The notes below the pieces were generated by a model, which was not told where the DNA came from, did not search any database, and saw only the letters and a list, made by a program, of their open reading frames with translations. A stretch of 64,000 nucleotides of DNA from an uncultured Clostridia bacterium (GTDB lineage: Bacteria; Bacillota; Clostridia; Christensenellales; UBA1242). This document shows, in pieces, positions 1 through 7,889 of this stretch. Location of the stretch: the NCBI GenBank assembly GCA_944384395.1, contig CALWTD010000025.1, positions 18,572 through 82,571 on the forward strand, read 5' to 3'. Position 1 is the stretch's first letter. Each line of letters opens with the position of its first letter. The position numbers were made by a program, and so were the translations under genes.

Positions 1-1298
1 GAAATATGTTTGATGTTGTTTTGTTTGATGAAGCATCACAGGTGTTTATTGAAAACACAATTCCAACAATATATCGTGGCAAAAGAGTGGTTGTTGCAGG
101 GGACGCAAAACAATTAAGACCAACAACAACATTTATGAAAAGATATATGGGTGCAAGTGTAGATGATGATTTAGACTATTCAACACAAGCAGCACTTGAA
201 GTTGAAAGTTTGCTAGACCTTGCAGTTTCAAGATTTGCAAGTAGCAACATTACATATCATTACAGAAGTAAAAACGAAGAACTAATCGATTTTTCAAACA
301 AAGCGTTTTACTTTGGAAATTTACAAATTGCACCTAATGTTTCAAAGAACATAAGACACAAACCAATAGAGAGAATACTTGTTGACGGAATGTGGCAAGA
401 CAGAAAAAATGTTAAAGAAGCACAAAAAGTTGTTGAACTTACAAAGCAAATTCTAAAAACTAGAAAAAACAACGAAACAATAGGAATTATAACTTTCAAT
501 GTAGAACAAGAAAACTGCATAGAAGATTTAATGGAAAAACAATGCTTTAACGATGATGAGTTTAGAAACTTATACATAAAAGAAACAAATAGAATAGACA
601 ACGGTGAAGATGTTAGTTTGTTTGTTAAAAACCTAGAAAATGTTCAAGGTGATGAAAGAGATATAATTATTTTCTCAATAAGTTATGCAAAAAATGAATA
701 CGGAAAAGTCAATTCAATTTTTGGTTCGCTTTCAAACGAGGGTGGAGAAAATAGATTAAACGTTGCAATAACAAGAGCAAAACAAAAAATATATGTTGTA
801 ACAAGCATAGAGCCAGAAGAATTGAAAGTTGACAATTCAAAATTTGTTGGACCAAAATTATTAAGAAGTTATTTAACATATGTAAGGGCAGTGTCAAATG
901 GCAACACCGAAGAAGTAAAAACAATACTAGACAGTTTTAACGAAAGTTCATTGTCAACAAAAACTATAAGCACAGTGCTTCCAATAGAAAATCAAATTGC
1001 CGAAAAACTTAATAAACTTGGATACAAAACCGAAATAAATTTAGGCAACTCAAACAGTAAAATTTCTGTTGCAGTCTATGATAGAAAAAAAGATAAATAT
1101 CTTTTAGGTATCGAAACCGACCAAACTGTAATATCTAGTTCGCCGTCTCCACTTGAAAGAGATGTGTTTAGAAATCAGTTCTTAAAATCAAAGGGTTGGA
1201 CAACATTTAGAGTTTGGAGCAGAGATTGGTGGCACAACAGCAATCAGGTTATAAACAACATTGTTAAGGAAATAGAAAAACAAAAAAAATTAGTATAA
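1..1298 (+). CDS. Superfamily I DNA/RNA helicase with C-terminal endonuclease-like domain (5' end outside window)
   Basis: This is the C-terminal part of a large AAA_11/AAA_12-type helicase. The frame is open to the window edge, so the Walker A domain lies upstream. Numbering from the first Met at position 6, motif II is DEASQ (residues 8-12), motif III GDAKQLRP (32-39), motif V VQGDERD near 211, and motif VI NVAITRAKQ near 252. These are the standard motor motifs of Upf1-like SF1 helicases. After about residue 318 comes a domain with a central LGIETD and a closing GWTTFRVWSRDWW block. This matches the very-short-patch-repair-like nuclease domain (MTES_1575 type) fused to such helicases. Known relatives occur as stand-alone housekeeping genes and in defence islands. 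No defence partner is visible here, so the role is open. It ends in a hairpin terminator, then the ABC exporter operon begins from its own promoter. Confidence 0.85.
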   Translation, partial: NMFDVVLFDEASQVFIENTIPTIYRGKRVVVAGDAKQLRPTTTFMKRYMGASVDDDLDYSTQAALEVESLLDLAVSRFASSNITYHYRSKNEELIDFSNKAFYFGNLQIAPNVSKNIRHKPIERILVDGMWQDRKNVKEAQKVVELTKQILKTRKNNETIGIITFNVEQENCIEDLMEKQCFNDDEFRNLYIKETNRIDNGEDVSLFVKNLENVQGDERDIIIFSISYAKNEYGKVNSIFGSLSNEGGENRLNVAITRAKQKIYVVTSIEPEELKVDNSKFVGPKLLRSYLTYVRAVSNGNTEEVKTILDSFNESSLSTKTISTVLPIENQIAEKLNKLGYKTEINLGNSNSKISVAVYDRKKDKYLLGIETDQTVISSSPSPLERDVFRNQFLKSKGWTTFRVWSRDWWHNSNQVINNIVKEIEKQKKLV

Positions 1299-1307
1299 AT
1301 AAAAAAT

Positions 1308-1340
1308 AAAAATTGGGTAAGTTTTACTCAATTTTTATTT
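1308..1340 (+). terminator. Intrinsic terminator after helicase gene
   Basis: A hairpin with arms AAAATTGGGTAA and TTACTCAATTTT (one G-T pair) is followed by T-rich sequence, 10 bp after the helicase stop codon. Confidence 0.7.
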
Positions 1341-1385
1341 GACAAAAATAGAAAATTATACATATAACAAATAATGCTGTTTTTA

Positions 1386-1414
1386 TTGACAAATATTTAT
1401 TATATAAATATAAT
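1386..1414 (+). promoter_or_regulatory. Consensus promoter of the ABC exporter operon
   Basis: TTGACA (1386-1391), a 17-bp spacer and TATAAT (1409-1414) form a perfect sigma-A-type promoter. Transcription would start near 1421, immediately before the palindrome at 1423-1437. Confidence 0.85.
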
Positions 1415-1422
1415 ACATGAAG

Positions 1423-1437
1423 TTGACACAGTGTCAA
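1423..1437. promoter_or_regulatory. Palindromic operator at the transcription start
   Basis: TTGACAC-A-GTGTCAA is a perfect 7-bp inverted repeat around one central base. It lies 8 bp downstream of the -10 box and just before the Shine-Dalgarno site of the first ABC gene. A repressor bound here would block the start of transcription. MarR-type regulators often control such exporters, but none is encoded nearby, so the regulator is unknown. Confidence 0.65.
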
Positions 1438-1447
1438 AGGAGAAAAA

Positions 1448-3181
1448 ATGATAAAACTATTAAAATATTTTAGATGGCTAGATTGGTTACTATCAATATT
1501 GGTTGTTGGTATTATAGTATTCCAAGTGTGGCTTGAAATGGAACTTATTGAATATATGGGAAGCATAATCTCACTTATTCAAATGCACGCACAAGGTATG
1601 CCACTTACTGCATTAGATTTGTGGAATGTTGGTTGGAAAATGATTTTAATTGCATTTGGAATTTGTGCAAGTGTGATTATTGTAAACTTTTTAGCATCAA
1701 AAACTGCTGCAAGATTTTCAAAAAAGTTAAGAACACAGGTGTTTAAAAAAGTTAATTCGTTCTCAATGGAAGAGATGAATAAATTTTCAACTGCTTCACT
1801 TATAACAAGGTCAACAAACGACATAAAACAAGTTGAACAAACTGTTTTTATGACACTAAGAATGGCAATAACAGCGCCTGTTATGGCTTGTTTTGCAATA
1901 AGCAAAATTATAGGTAGCAGTGTTGAACTTTCTTGGACAACAGGTGTTGCACTTTTAGTTATGTTACTTCTTGTTTTGTTCTTATTTTTTGTTGCTGTTC
2001 CAAAATTTTCTCAAATTCAAAAGAAAACCGATAGAATCAACAATGTCACAAGAGAAAATTTAACAGGAATAAGAGTTGTAAGAGCATACAATGCAGAAAA
2101 AGAACAAGAAAAAAAATTTGAAGTTGTAAACAAAGACCTAACAAAAACCAACCTTTTTGTAAACAGAGTAATGGCACTCATGTGGCCGGGACTTGAACTT
2201 ATTATGAACGGACTTACAATTGCTATATATTGGGTTAGTGCATACCTTATAAATGTTGGCACACTAGAATATTACACAATGGTAACATTCACACAATACG
2301 CAATGCATGTTCTTATGAGTTTTATGTTTATTTCAATGCTTTTTGTGTTTATTCCAAGAGGTGTTGTTTCTGGCAGAAGAATAAACGAAGTTTTGTCAAC
2401 AACATCAAAAATTCATGACGGAGAAGGAACAAAGCCACAAGTTGTTGGAGAAGTAGAGTTTAAAGATGTTTCGTTTAGATATCCGGACGCCGAAGAATAT
2501 GTTTTAAAAGATATATCATTTAAGGTAAATAAAGGTGAAACAATAGCATTTATTGGCTCAACAGGAAGTGGAAAAAGTACACTTATTAACCTAATACCAC
2601 GATTTTTTGACGCAACAGAAGGCGAAGTTTTAGTTGACGGCGAAGATGTAAAAAACTATAAACTTGAAGATTTAAACAACAAACTCGGTTATGTTCCACA
2701 AAAAGGATACTTATTTAGTGGAACAATAAAATCTAACTTACTCTATGGCAACGAAAATGCCAGCGATGAAGACATAGAAATGGCATTAAAAGTTAGTCAA
2801 TCAAATTTTGTTAAAAACCTTGAAGATGGTGTTGATTATGAAATAGCACAAGGTGGAACAAATGTTTCTGGTGGTCAAAGACAAAGATTGAGTATTGCAA
2901 GAGCAATAATCAAAAAACCAGAAATTTATATATTTGACGATAGTTTTTCAGCACTAGATTATAAAACAGATAAAAATTTAAGAAAGGCACTAAAAACTTA
3001 CACAAAAGACGCAACAAAAATTATTGTTGCACAGCGTATTGGAACAATTATTGATGCCGATAAAATTGTTGTTTTAGATGAAGGAAAAATGGTTGGATAT
3101 GGAACTCACGAAGAACTTTTAAAAAGTTGTGATGTTTATAAAGAAATTGCCTTATCTCAACTTTCAAAGGAGGAACTATAA
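1448..3181 (+). CDS. Heterodimeric ABC exporter, subunit with degenerate ATPase site
   Basis: A half-transporter of 577 residues: an N-terminal six-helix exporter domain (about residues 10-320) and a C-terminal ATPase domain. Walker A GSTGSGKST is at 370-378, followed by a canonical signature VSGGQ near 474 and Walker B IYIFDD near 494. The residue after Walker B is Asp instead of the catalytic Glu, and the H-loop reads AQR with Gln for His near 530. These are the known features of the degenerate-site partner in heterodimers such as TM287/288 and BmrC/BmrD. The start is set by AAAGGAG seven bases upstream. The stop overlaps the ATG of the next gene (TAATG), so the subunits are translationally coupled. 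The substrate cannot be read from sequence; multidrug or lipid-like export is the family norm. Confidence 0.93.
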   Translation: MIKLLKYFRWLDWLLSILVVGIIVFQVWLEMELIEYMGSIISLIQMHAQGMPLTALDLWNVGWKMILIAFGICASVIIVNFLASKTAARFSKKLRTQVFKKVNSFSMEEMNKFSTASLITRSTNDIKQVEQTVFMTLRMAITAPVMACFAISKIIGSSVELSWTTGVALLVMLLLVLFLFFVAVPKFSQIQKKTDRINNVTRENLTGIRVVRAYNAEKEQEKKFEVVNKDLTKTNLFVNRVMALMWPGLELIMNGLTIAIYWVSAYLINVGTLEYYTMVTFTQYAMHVLMSFMFISMLFVFIPRGVVSGRRINEVLSTTSKIHDGEGTKPQVVGEVEFKDVSFRYPDAEEYVLKDISFKVNKGETIAFIGSTGSGKSTLINLIPRFFDATEGEVLVDGEDVKNYKLEDLNNKLGYVPQKGYLFSGTIKSNLLYGNENASDEDIEMALKVSQSNFVKNLEDGVDYEIAQGGTNVSGGQRQRLSIARAIIKKPEIYIFDDSFSALDYKTDKNLRKALKTYTKDATKIIVAQRIGTIIDADKIVVLDEGKMVGYGTHEELLKSCDVYKEIALSQLSKEEL

Positions 3182-5007
3182 TGACAAAGACAGAAAAAAC
3201 TCCAAAAGTAAAACAGCGTGGACCAATGGGACATAGAATGAATACAGGGGAAAAAGCAAAAGACTTTAAAAAGTCCATGAAAATGCTTATAAAATCTTTG
3301 CGTCCAAACTATGTAAGTATAATATTTTCACTTTTGTTTGCAATAATTGGAACAGTGCTTGCCTTGGCACTTCCAAATGTAACAAAAATTGTTAGTGAAG
3401 AAATATTTAGCGCAATATCTCAAAAAGTATCAGTAAACTTGCAAAAAGTTATGACTGTGTCACTGTGGCTTGTTAGTATGAGTCTAGTTAGTGCATTATT
3501 TTCTTATTTTCAAGGCTTTATTTTAAGTGGTGTAACTGCAAAGGTTACAAAAAGATTAAGAACACAAATCTCAGAAAAAATAAATGTACTTCCACTTAAA
3601 TATTTTGATAGTCAAAGTTATGGAGATATTTTAAGTAGAGTTACAAACGATGTCGACACAATTGGTCAAACATTAAACCAAAGTTTAAGCAATATTGTAA
3701 CATGTGTAACAATGCTTCTTGGTGCACTTATTATGATGTTTGTAAACTCGTGGCAACTAACTTTAATTACACTTTGTGCAATGCCAGTTAGTTTACTTTT
3801 AGTTTCGCTAATTGTTAAATTTTCTCAAAAATATTTCGTAAGACAACAAAATTCTCTTGGCGAAATAAATGGTATAATTGAAGAAAACTACTATGCTCAC
3901 AACATTGTAAAAACATTCAATGCCGAAGAAAAAGCTCAAAACGACTTTGAAAAAGTAAACAAAAGTTTGTGCCGTTCTGCATTTATGTCGCAATTTTTAT
4001 CAGGAACAATGTATCCTATAATGAATTTTATATCAAACCTTGTTTATGTTTTAATTTGCGTTGTCGGTGGAATTATGTCAATAAAAGACCCTATCTTTGC
4101 AGTTACAATTGTTGCATTTATTCAGTATATGCGAACATTCAATCAACAAATTGGTCAAGTTGCACAAATAAGTGGAACACTTCAAAGTGCAGCAGCAGCA
4201 AGTGAAAGAGTATTTGAGTTTTTAAATGAACAAGAACAAGAAAAAGAAGACCCACAAACAAAAGTTAAACTTAGTTCTGTAAAAGGACTTGTTGAATTTA
4301 AAAATGTAAGTTTTGGCTATGAAAAAGACAAAACAATCATTCATAATTTTAGTGCAAAAATATTACCAGGTCAAAAAGTTGCAATTGTTGGGCCAACAGG
4401 TGCAGGGAAAACAACACTTGTAAACTTACTCATGAGATTTTACGAAATAGACAGTGGTGAAATCTTAATTGATGGTGTAAACATAAAAGATATGACAAGA
4501 GAAAATGTTAGAGCACTTTTTGGAATGGTGCTTCAAGACACATGGATATTTGACGGAACAATAAGAGAAAACATCGCCTACGGAACGCCAAATAAAACGA
4601 ACAAAGAAATAGAAGATGCTTGTTGTTTTGCTCACATCGACCACTTTATTCGTTCGCTTCCAAACGGTTATGATATGATGCTTGATGAAACGGCAAATAT
4701 AAGTCAAGGTCAAAGACAACTTCTAACAATTGCAAGGGCAATGGTAAACAATGCACCAATGCTAATATTAGACGAAGCAACATCAAGTGTTGATACAAGA
4801 ACTGAAATAATGATTCAAAAAGCAATGGATAAACTAACCCAAGGCAGAACAAGTTTTGTTATTGCACATAGACTTTCAACAATAAAAAATGCCGACCAAA
4901 TTCTTGTTATGAGAAATGGAAACATCGTTGAACAAGGCAATCACGAAGAGCTTTTAAAACAAAACGGTTTTTATGCCGAGTTATATAATTCTCAATTTGC
5001 TGAATAA
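3181..5007 (+). CDS. Heterodimeric ABC exporter, subunit with canonical ATPase site
   Basis: The 608-residue partner of the preceding gene, preceded by an AAGGAGG site inside that gene's 3' end. A basic cytosolic N-terminus (about 35 residues) leads into six membrane helices and an ATPase domain. Walker A GPTGAGKTT is at 404-412. Walker B LILDEATSSVD has the catalytic Glu near 532, and the H-loop is IAHRLSTI near 561. Its signature is SQGQ instead of SGGQ (near 507). It therefore supplies the degenerate half of one site and the active Walker motifs of the other, complementing its partner exactly as in TM288/BmrD-type subunits. Known family role: ATP-driven export across the cytoplasmic membrane. 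Confidence 0.94.
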   Translation: MTKTEKTPKVKQRGPMGHRMNTGEKAKDFKKSMKMLIKSLRPNYVSIIFSLLFAIIGTVLALALPNVTKIVSEEIFSAISQKVSVNLQKVMTVSLWLVSMSLVSALFSYFQGFILSGVTAKVTKRLRTQISEKINVLPLKYFDSQSYGDILSRVTNDVDTIGQTLNQSLSNIVTCVTMLLGALIMMFVNSWQLTLITLCAMPVSLLLVSLIVKFSQKYFVRQQNSLGEINGIIEENYYAHNIVKTFNAEEKAQNDFEKVNKSLCRSAFMSQFLSGTMYPIMNFISNLVYVLICVVGGIMSIKDPIFAVTIVAFIQYMRTFNQQIGQVAQISGTLQSAAAASERVFEFLNEQEQEKEDPQTKVKLSSVKGLVEFKNVSFGYEKDKTIIHNFSAKILPGQKVAIVGPTGAGKTTLVNLLMRFYEIDSGEILIDGVNIKDMTRENVRALFGMVLQDTWIFDGTIRENIAYGTPNKTNKEIEDACCFAHIDHFIRSLPNGYDMMLDETANISQGQRQLLTIARAMVNNAPMLILDEATSSVDTRTEIMIQKAMDKLTQGRTSFVIAHRLSTIKNADQILVMRNGNIVEQGNHEELLKQNGFYAELYNSQFAE

Positions 5008-5038
5008 AAAATGACCAAAACGGGTCATTTTTTTTTTA
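5008..5038 (+). terminator. Terminator of ABC exporter operon
   Basis: A hairpin AAAATGACC/GGGTCATTTT with a run of nine T, directly after the stop codon. Confidence 0.85.
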
Positions 5039-5050
5039 TAAATTGATGTA

Positions 5051-5079
5051 TTGACATACTGGAAAAATTGTGATAAGAT
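5051..5079 (+). promoter_or_regulatory. Promoter of small paralog gene 1
   Basis: TTGACA (5051-5056), 17 bp, TAAGAT (5074-5079), with TGA immediately before the -10 (extended -10). GGAGA and the ATG at 5097 follow. Confidence 0.7.
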
Positions 5080-5096
5080 TTCGTTGGAGATGAAAT

Positions 5097-5485
5097 ATGT
5101 TAGAAAAATATAGATTAGGAAATGTTGTATGGTTTTATAATTTGGAAAACAAAAAAGTTGTGCCAATTTACATAAGTTCAGATAAAACAAAAGCTAAGGA
5201 TTTAAAAACAACAAAAACATACAAATTGACAAATGATTTTGTAAACGTTTTAGCAAAAGATTATGATTGCAACACAATGGATTCAATGCAATCTGAAAAA
5301 ATTGTAAATTTGTGCTTCAATAAATTTAGGTTATGCACATAGCAAAAGTGTATGTAGACTATGGTAGACCTTCAAAAGAAGAAATTGATGAAGCAAAATA
5401 TAGCATTTATGCTATAAGAAAGTTATCTGATGCTATTGAAACAAAATTTTACGATGTTATGAAACAAACTGAAAAAGAGTTTTAA
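5097..5485 (+). pseudogene. Small uncharacterised protein, apparently frameshifted (paralog of next gene)
   Basis: The first frame (5097-5342, 81 residues) begins like the next gene: both have Trp at residue 12, then a VVPIY/IIPIY strand and a (K/R)AKDL motif at matching spacing. It then stops early. A second frame opens at ATG 5333 and runs to TAA 5485 (50 codons), coding for a hydrophilic helical segment ending in KQTEKEF. Joining the frames by one shift in 5330-5342 would give about 129 residues, close to the 148 of the paralog. I infer a recent frameshift, an assembly error, or two tiny overlapping genes. The promoter and ribosome site look intact. Function unknown; no signal peptide or membrane segment. 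Confidence 0.55.
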
Positions 5486-5497
5486 TTATAAATAATA

Positions 5498-5525
5498 TTG
5501 ACAAAATTCAGTTTTATGATATAAT
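5498..5525 (+). promoter_or_regulatory. Promoter of small paralog gene 2
   Basis: TTGACA (5498-5503), 16 bp, TATAAT (5520-5525), with TGA directly upstream of the -10. GAGGTGA then precedes the ATG at 5544. Confidence 0.8.
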
Positions 5526-5543
5526 TTTAATGTGAGGTGAATT

Positions 5544-5990
5544 ATGAAAGGTACATATCCAATGTCAAAATTATTGTGGATGATAAGCAATGACAAAAAT
5601 GTTATAATTCCTATTTATGAAAATGGTGACGGAACAAGAGCAAAAGATTTGTTAACTGGTAAAGTCTACGATAAAGATAAAAATGCAAGATTTACATTTG
5701 AATATTACCCTGATTTAAATAAAGATTATAATTTGTCATTACTAATGCATACAAATAATGATGTTATTTTATCTTTAAATGATAAATATAAAAAGAGTTA
5801 TGAATCATTTTTGGATGATGAAGGATTTAGTTATGAAAATGTAAACACATTAGTTGTAAATAAATCAAAACTAGTATCTTTTGTTAAAACACTAAAAAAA
5901 CAATATGAAAAAAGTGTACAACTTGACAGAAAATTACAGGCAAAAAAAGAAAAAGAAAATAAAGATATTGAAGATACATTAAATTTTTAA
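5544..5990 (+). CDS. Uncharacterised small cytosolic protein (intact paralog)
   Basis: 148 residues with no signal peptide or membrane segment. The N-terminal 45 residues form a strand-rich module (LLWMIS, IIPIY, RAKDLLTGKVY) shared with the broken gene just upstream. The C-terminal third is a highly charged Lys/Glu-rich helix, probably coiled coil. I recognise no family. Start choice: the ATG follows GAGGTGA and puts the shared Trp at residue 12 in both paralogs. A second in-frame ATG is six codons later. Each copy has its own promoter, so they are not one operon but a tandem duplication that has diverged. Confidence 0.75.
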   Translation: MKGTYPMSKLLWMISNDKNVIIPIYENGDGTRAKDLLTGKVYDKDKNARFTFEYYPDLNKDYNLSLLMHTNNDVILSLNDKYKKSYESFLDDEGFSYENVNTLVVNKSKLVSFVKTLKKQYEKSVQLDRKLQAKKEKENKDIEDTLNF

Positions 5991-5997
5991 TATAATT

Positions 5998-6028
5998 AAA
6001 AAAGTGGTTGACATAAAACCACTTTTTT
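5998..6028 (+). terminator. Terminator of paralog gene 2, overlapping the next promoter
   Basis: AAAAGTGGTT/AACCACTTTT hairpin with T run. Its loop side contains the TTGACA used as the -35 of the str operon promoter. Confidence 0.8.
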
Positions 6029-6036
6029 GTTATCAT
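6008..6036 (+). promoter_or_regulatory. Probable str operon promoter
   Basis: TTGACA (6008-6013), 17 bp, TATCAT (6031-6036). It lies inside the upstream terminator hairpin. Predicted start near 6043, giving a leader of about 280 nt before rpsL. Confidence 0.6.
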
Positions 6037-6320
6037 CTTAGTCGTGTGATTGTGCGATTTTGTGCATAAACACAAAAGTCCTAACTTTGCTAGTTAGGCC
6101 AACATTAACAAACAGCAGGTAGCAACTTTATTTTACCATTTGCTTTACCGAATACTGCACAAAATTTGTGTGCGTGGTGCATGTTGTGTTAATTAAAGTG
6201 ATTTTTCACTTGTTAAACACGAAATGTAATGGGCAATGTGGCAATTTAAAGTATTTTAATTGCAACATTGTCCGTTTTGTTTTTAATGTTAATTTAGCAA
6301 ATCTAATAAGGAGGAAAAAG
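6037..6320 (+). promoter_or_regulatory. Long structured leader of the str operon
   Basis: There is no convincing gene in this stretch. It holds several hairpins: CCTAACT/AGTTAGG near 6081-6098, AAAGTGA/TTCACTT near 6195-6212, and a long stem from 6231 to 6273 (GGGCAATGT...ACATTGTCC with inner GCAATT/AATTGC). The last is followed by GTTTTGTTTTT, so it resembles an attenuator 48 bp upstream of rpsL. It could be a ribosomal-protein binding site or a conditional terminator; both are inference. Confidence 0.45.
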
Positions 6321-6695
6321 ATGCCTACAATAAACCAGTTAGTTCGTAGTGGAAGAAAAAGTTTTGATAAAAAAAGCAAATCACCACTTCTAGAAAACTG
6401 TCCTCAAAAAAGAGGTGTTTGTCTAGCAGTTAAAACTACTACACCTAAAAAACCTAACTCAGCGCTTCGTAAAATTGCCCGTGTAAAACTTTCAAACGGT
6501 CAAGAAGGTACTTGCTATATTCCTGGAATTGGACACAACTTGCAAGAACACAGCGTTGTTTTGGTTCGTGGCGGAAGAGTTAAAGACTTGCCTGGTGTTA
6601 GATACCATATCATTCGTGGTGCGCTTGATGCTTCTGGTGTTGCAAAAAGAAATCAAAGCCGTTCTAAATATGGTGCTAAAAAACCAAAAAACTAA
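6321..6695 (+). CDS. rpsL: 30S ribosomal protein S12
   Basis: 124 residues, the normal length. S12 lies at the decoding centre of the small subunit and controls accuracy. The block [11 protein letters not shown] and the later [13 protein letters not shown] are the universally conserved loops. The Lys residues changed in streptomycin-resistant mutants are both wild type here, and the Asp of KDLPG is the residue methylthiolated by RimO in bacteria that have it. I chose ATG 6321 because AAGGAGG sits at 6308-6314 and the protein then starts MPTINQL. The longer open frame upstream from 6168 runs through the hairpin leader and is not S12-like. First gene of the str operon. Confidence 0.98.
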   Translation: MPTINQLVRSGRKSFDKKSKSPLLENCPQKRGVCLAVKTTTPKKPNSALRKIARVKLSNGQEGTCYIPGIGHNLQEHSVVLVRGGRVKDLPGVRYHIIRGALDASGVAKRNQSRSKYGAKKPKN

Positions 6696-6746
6696 ACTAA
6701 TTTAAAACTAATCATTCACAAAGCGTGAATTTAAAAGGAGTAATTT

Positions 6747-7220
6747 ATGCCAAGAAGAAGTGGTGTGCCAAAACGTGATGTATTGCCAGATCCAAAATAT
6801 CATAACAAACTTGTAACAAAATTTGTTAACCAAGTTATGTATGATGGTAAAAAAGGTATTGCACAAGGAATCGTTTATGGTGCTTTCGATATAATCGCAA
6901 AGAAAACAGGTCTTGACCCAATTGATGTTTTCACAACAGCAATCGAAAATGTTAAACCTGTTTTGGAAACAAAAGGTCGTAGAGTAGGTGGTGCAACATA
7001 CCAAGTACCAATGGAAATAAGACCAGAAAGAAGACAAACTCTCGCTATTCGTTGGGTTGTTCTATTTGCTAGAAAAAGAAATAGTGAAAGAACAATGGAA
7101 GAAAAAGTTGCAGGCGAACTAATTGACGCATACAACAACCAAGGTTCAGCTATTAAGCGTAGAGATGAAATGCACAGAATGGCAGAAGCTAATAAGGCTT
7201 TCGCTCACTACAAATGGTAA
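6747..7220 (+). CDS. rpsG: 30S ribosomal protein S7
   Basis: 157 residues, starting [10 protein letters not shown] after AAAAGGAG. S7 is a primary 16S rRNA binder that nucleates the 30S head and contacts the E-site tRNA. Conserved S7 signatures include ILPDPK-like VLPDPKYH at residues 12-19, the [13 protein letters not shown] block near 74, and the C-terminal [15 protein letters not shown]. It follows rpsL by 51 bp; that gap contains a small ATTCAC/GTGAAT hairpin. In many bacteria S7 represses its own operon by binding the rpsL-rpsG spacer. Whether this hairpin serves that role cannot be told by eye. Confidence 0.98.
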   Translation: MPRRSGVPKRDVLPDPKYHNKLVTKFVNQVMYDGKKGIAQGIVYGAFDIIAKKTGLDPIDVFTTAIENVKPVLETKGRRVGGATYQVPMEIRPERRQTLAIRWVVLFARKRNSERTMEEKVAGELIDAYNNQGSAIKRRDEMHRMAEANKAFAHYKW

Positions 7221-7889
7221 TTATTTTAAATTTTAATCGCAAATAACTGCGTTTGCTGTCAAGTTTTCCCACACAGTCATGTGCCAAGTACACTCCTGCG
7301 TGGATAAAACCTGCCGAGCCTTGTTCTTTGCGTTAAAATTTAAAATAATCTACAACACAATCAAATTTTAAATAGTTTTAATCATGAATAACTTTGTTTA
7401 CTTAAAACGAAATACGGGGTCCCCACAAAATTGTGAAAATATTTTGTGGGGAGAGGAGAAACGGAGTGAAAAACAAAAATTTGCAATAGCAAATTTAAGT
7501 AAAAACGACAGTTTCGACGAAGTCATGTGCAAAGCACACTCCTGCGTGGATAAAACCTGCCGAGCCTTGTTCTTTGCGTTAAAATTTAAAATAATCTACA
7601 ACACAATCAGATATTTATTAAATTTTAATCATGAATAACTTTGTTTACTACGGGTCTTTGCAACACAGTCATTTGCGAAGGTAAACATCTGCGTGGACAA
7701 AGCAAGAAGCATTGCTTTTCATGTTAAAATATTAAAATGAATAAATTACAATATTTTCAAATATAAATTTGAATTTATTGCAAAAAGTAAAAAATGTAAT
7801 TTTGTTAAAGCATAAAATATGTTTTAAAACTTTCAAAAAACAAAACGGATAATTCCGTTTAAATTAAATTAAAATAAGGAGAAAAACTA
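7221..7889 (+). repeat. Repeat-filled spacer between rpsG and fusA
   Basis: 669 bp without a credible gene. Two near-identical units (7275-7402 and 7521-7649) share an 89-bp block with only two mismatches plus a 27-bp block. A third, degenerate unit spans about 7665-7737, and the flank before unit 1 also resembles the unit start, so this is a three-copy tandem array. Unit 2 carries an extra insert of about 100 bp with two perfect hairpins (7421-7451, 11-bp stem; 7477-7496, 8-bp stem). Near the end are TTCAAAT/ATTTGAA (about 7757-7772) and AAACGGA/TCCGTTT (7843-7860), close to the fusA start. An open frame at 7384-7638 is just the repeat read through. Confidence 0.75.
7421..7451. repeat. Perfect hairpin inside repeat unit 2
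   Basis: CCCCACAAAAT and ATTTTGTGGGG (11 bp each, 9-nt loop). It is noticeably more GC-rich than the surrounding DNA and is followed by GAGAGGAGAAACGGAG. Confidence 0.8.

Noticed and set aside
6168-6320. N-terminal extension of rpsL
   Set aside because: The extra residues translate the hairpin leader. A strong AAGGAGG and the conserved MPTINQL start are at 6321.
7384-7638. 84-residue open frame in the rpsG-fusA spacer
   Set aside because: It reads straight through repeat unit 2 and its hairpins, has no ribosome-binding site, and its composition is that of the repeat.
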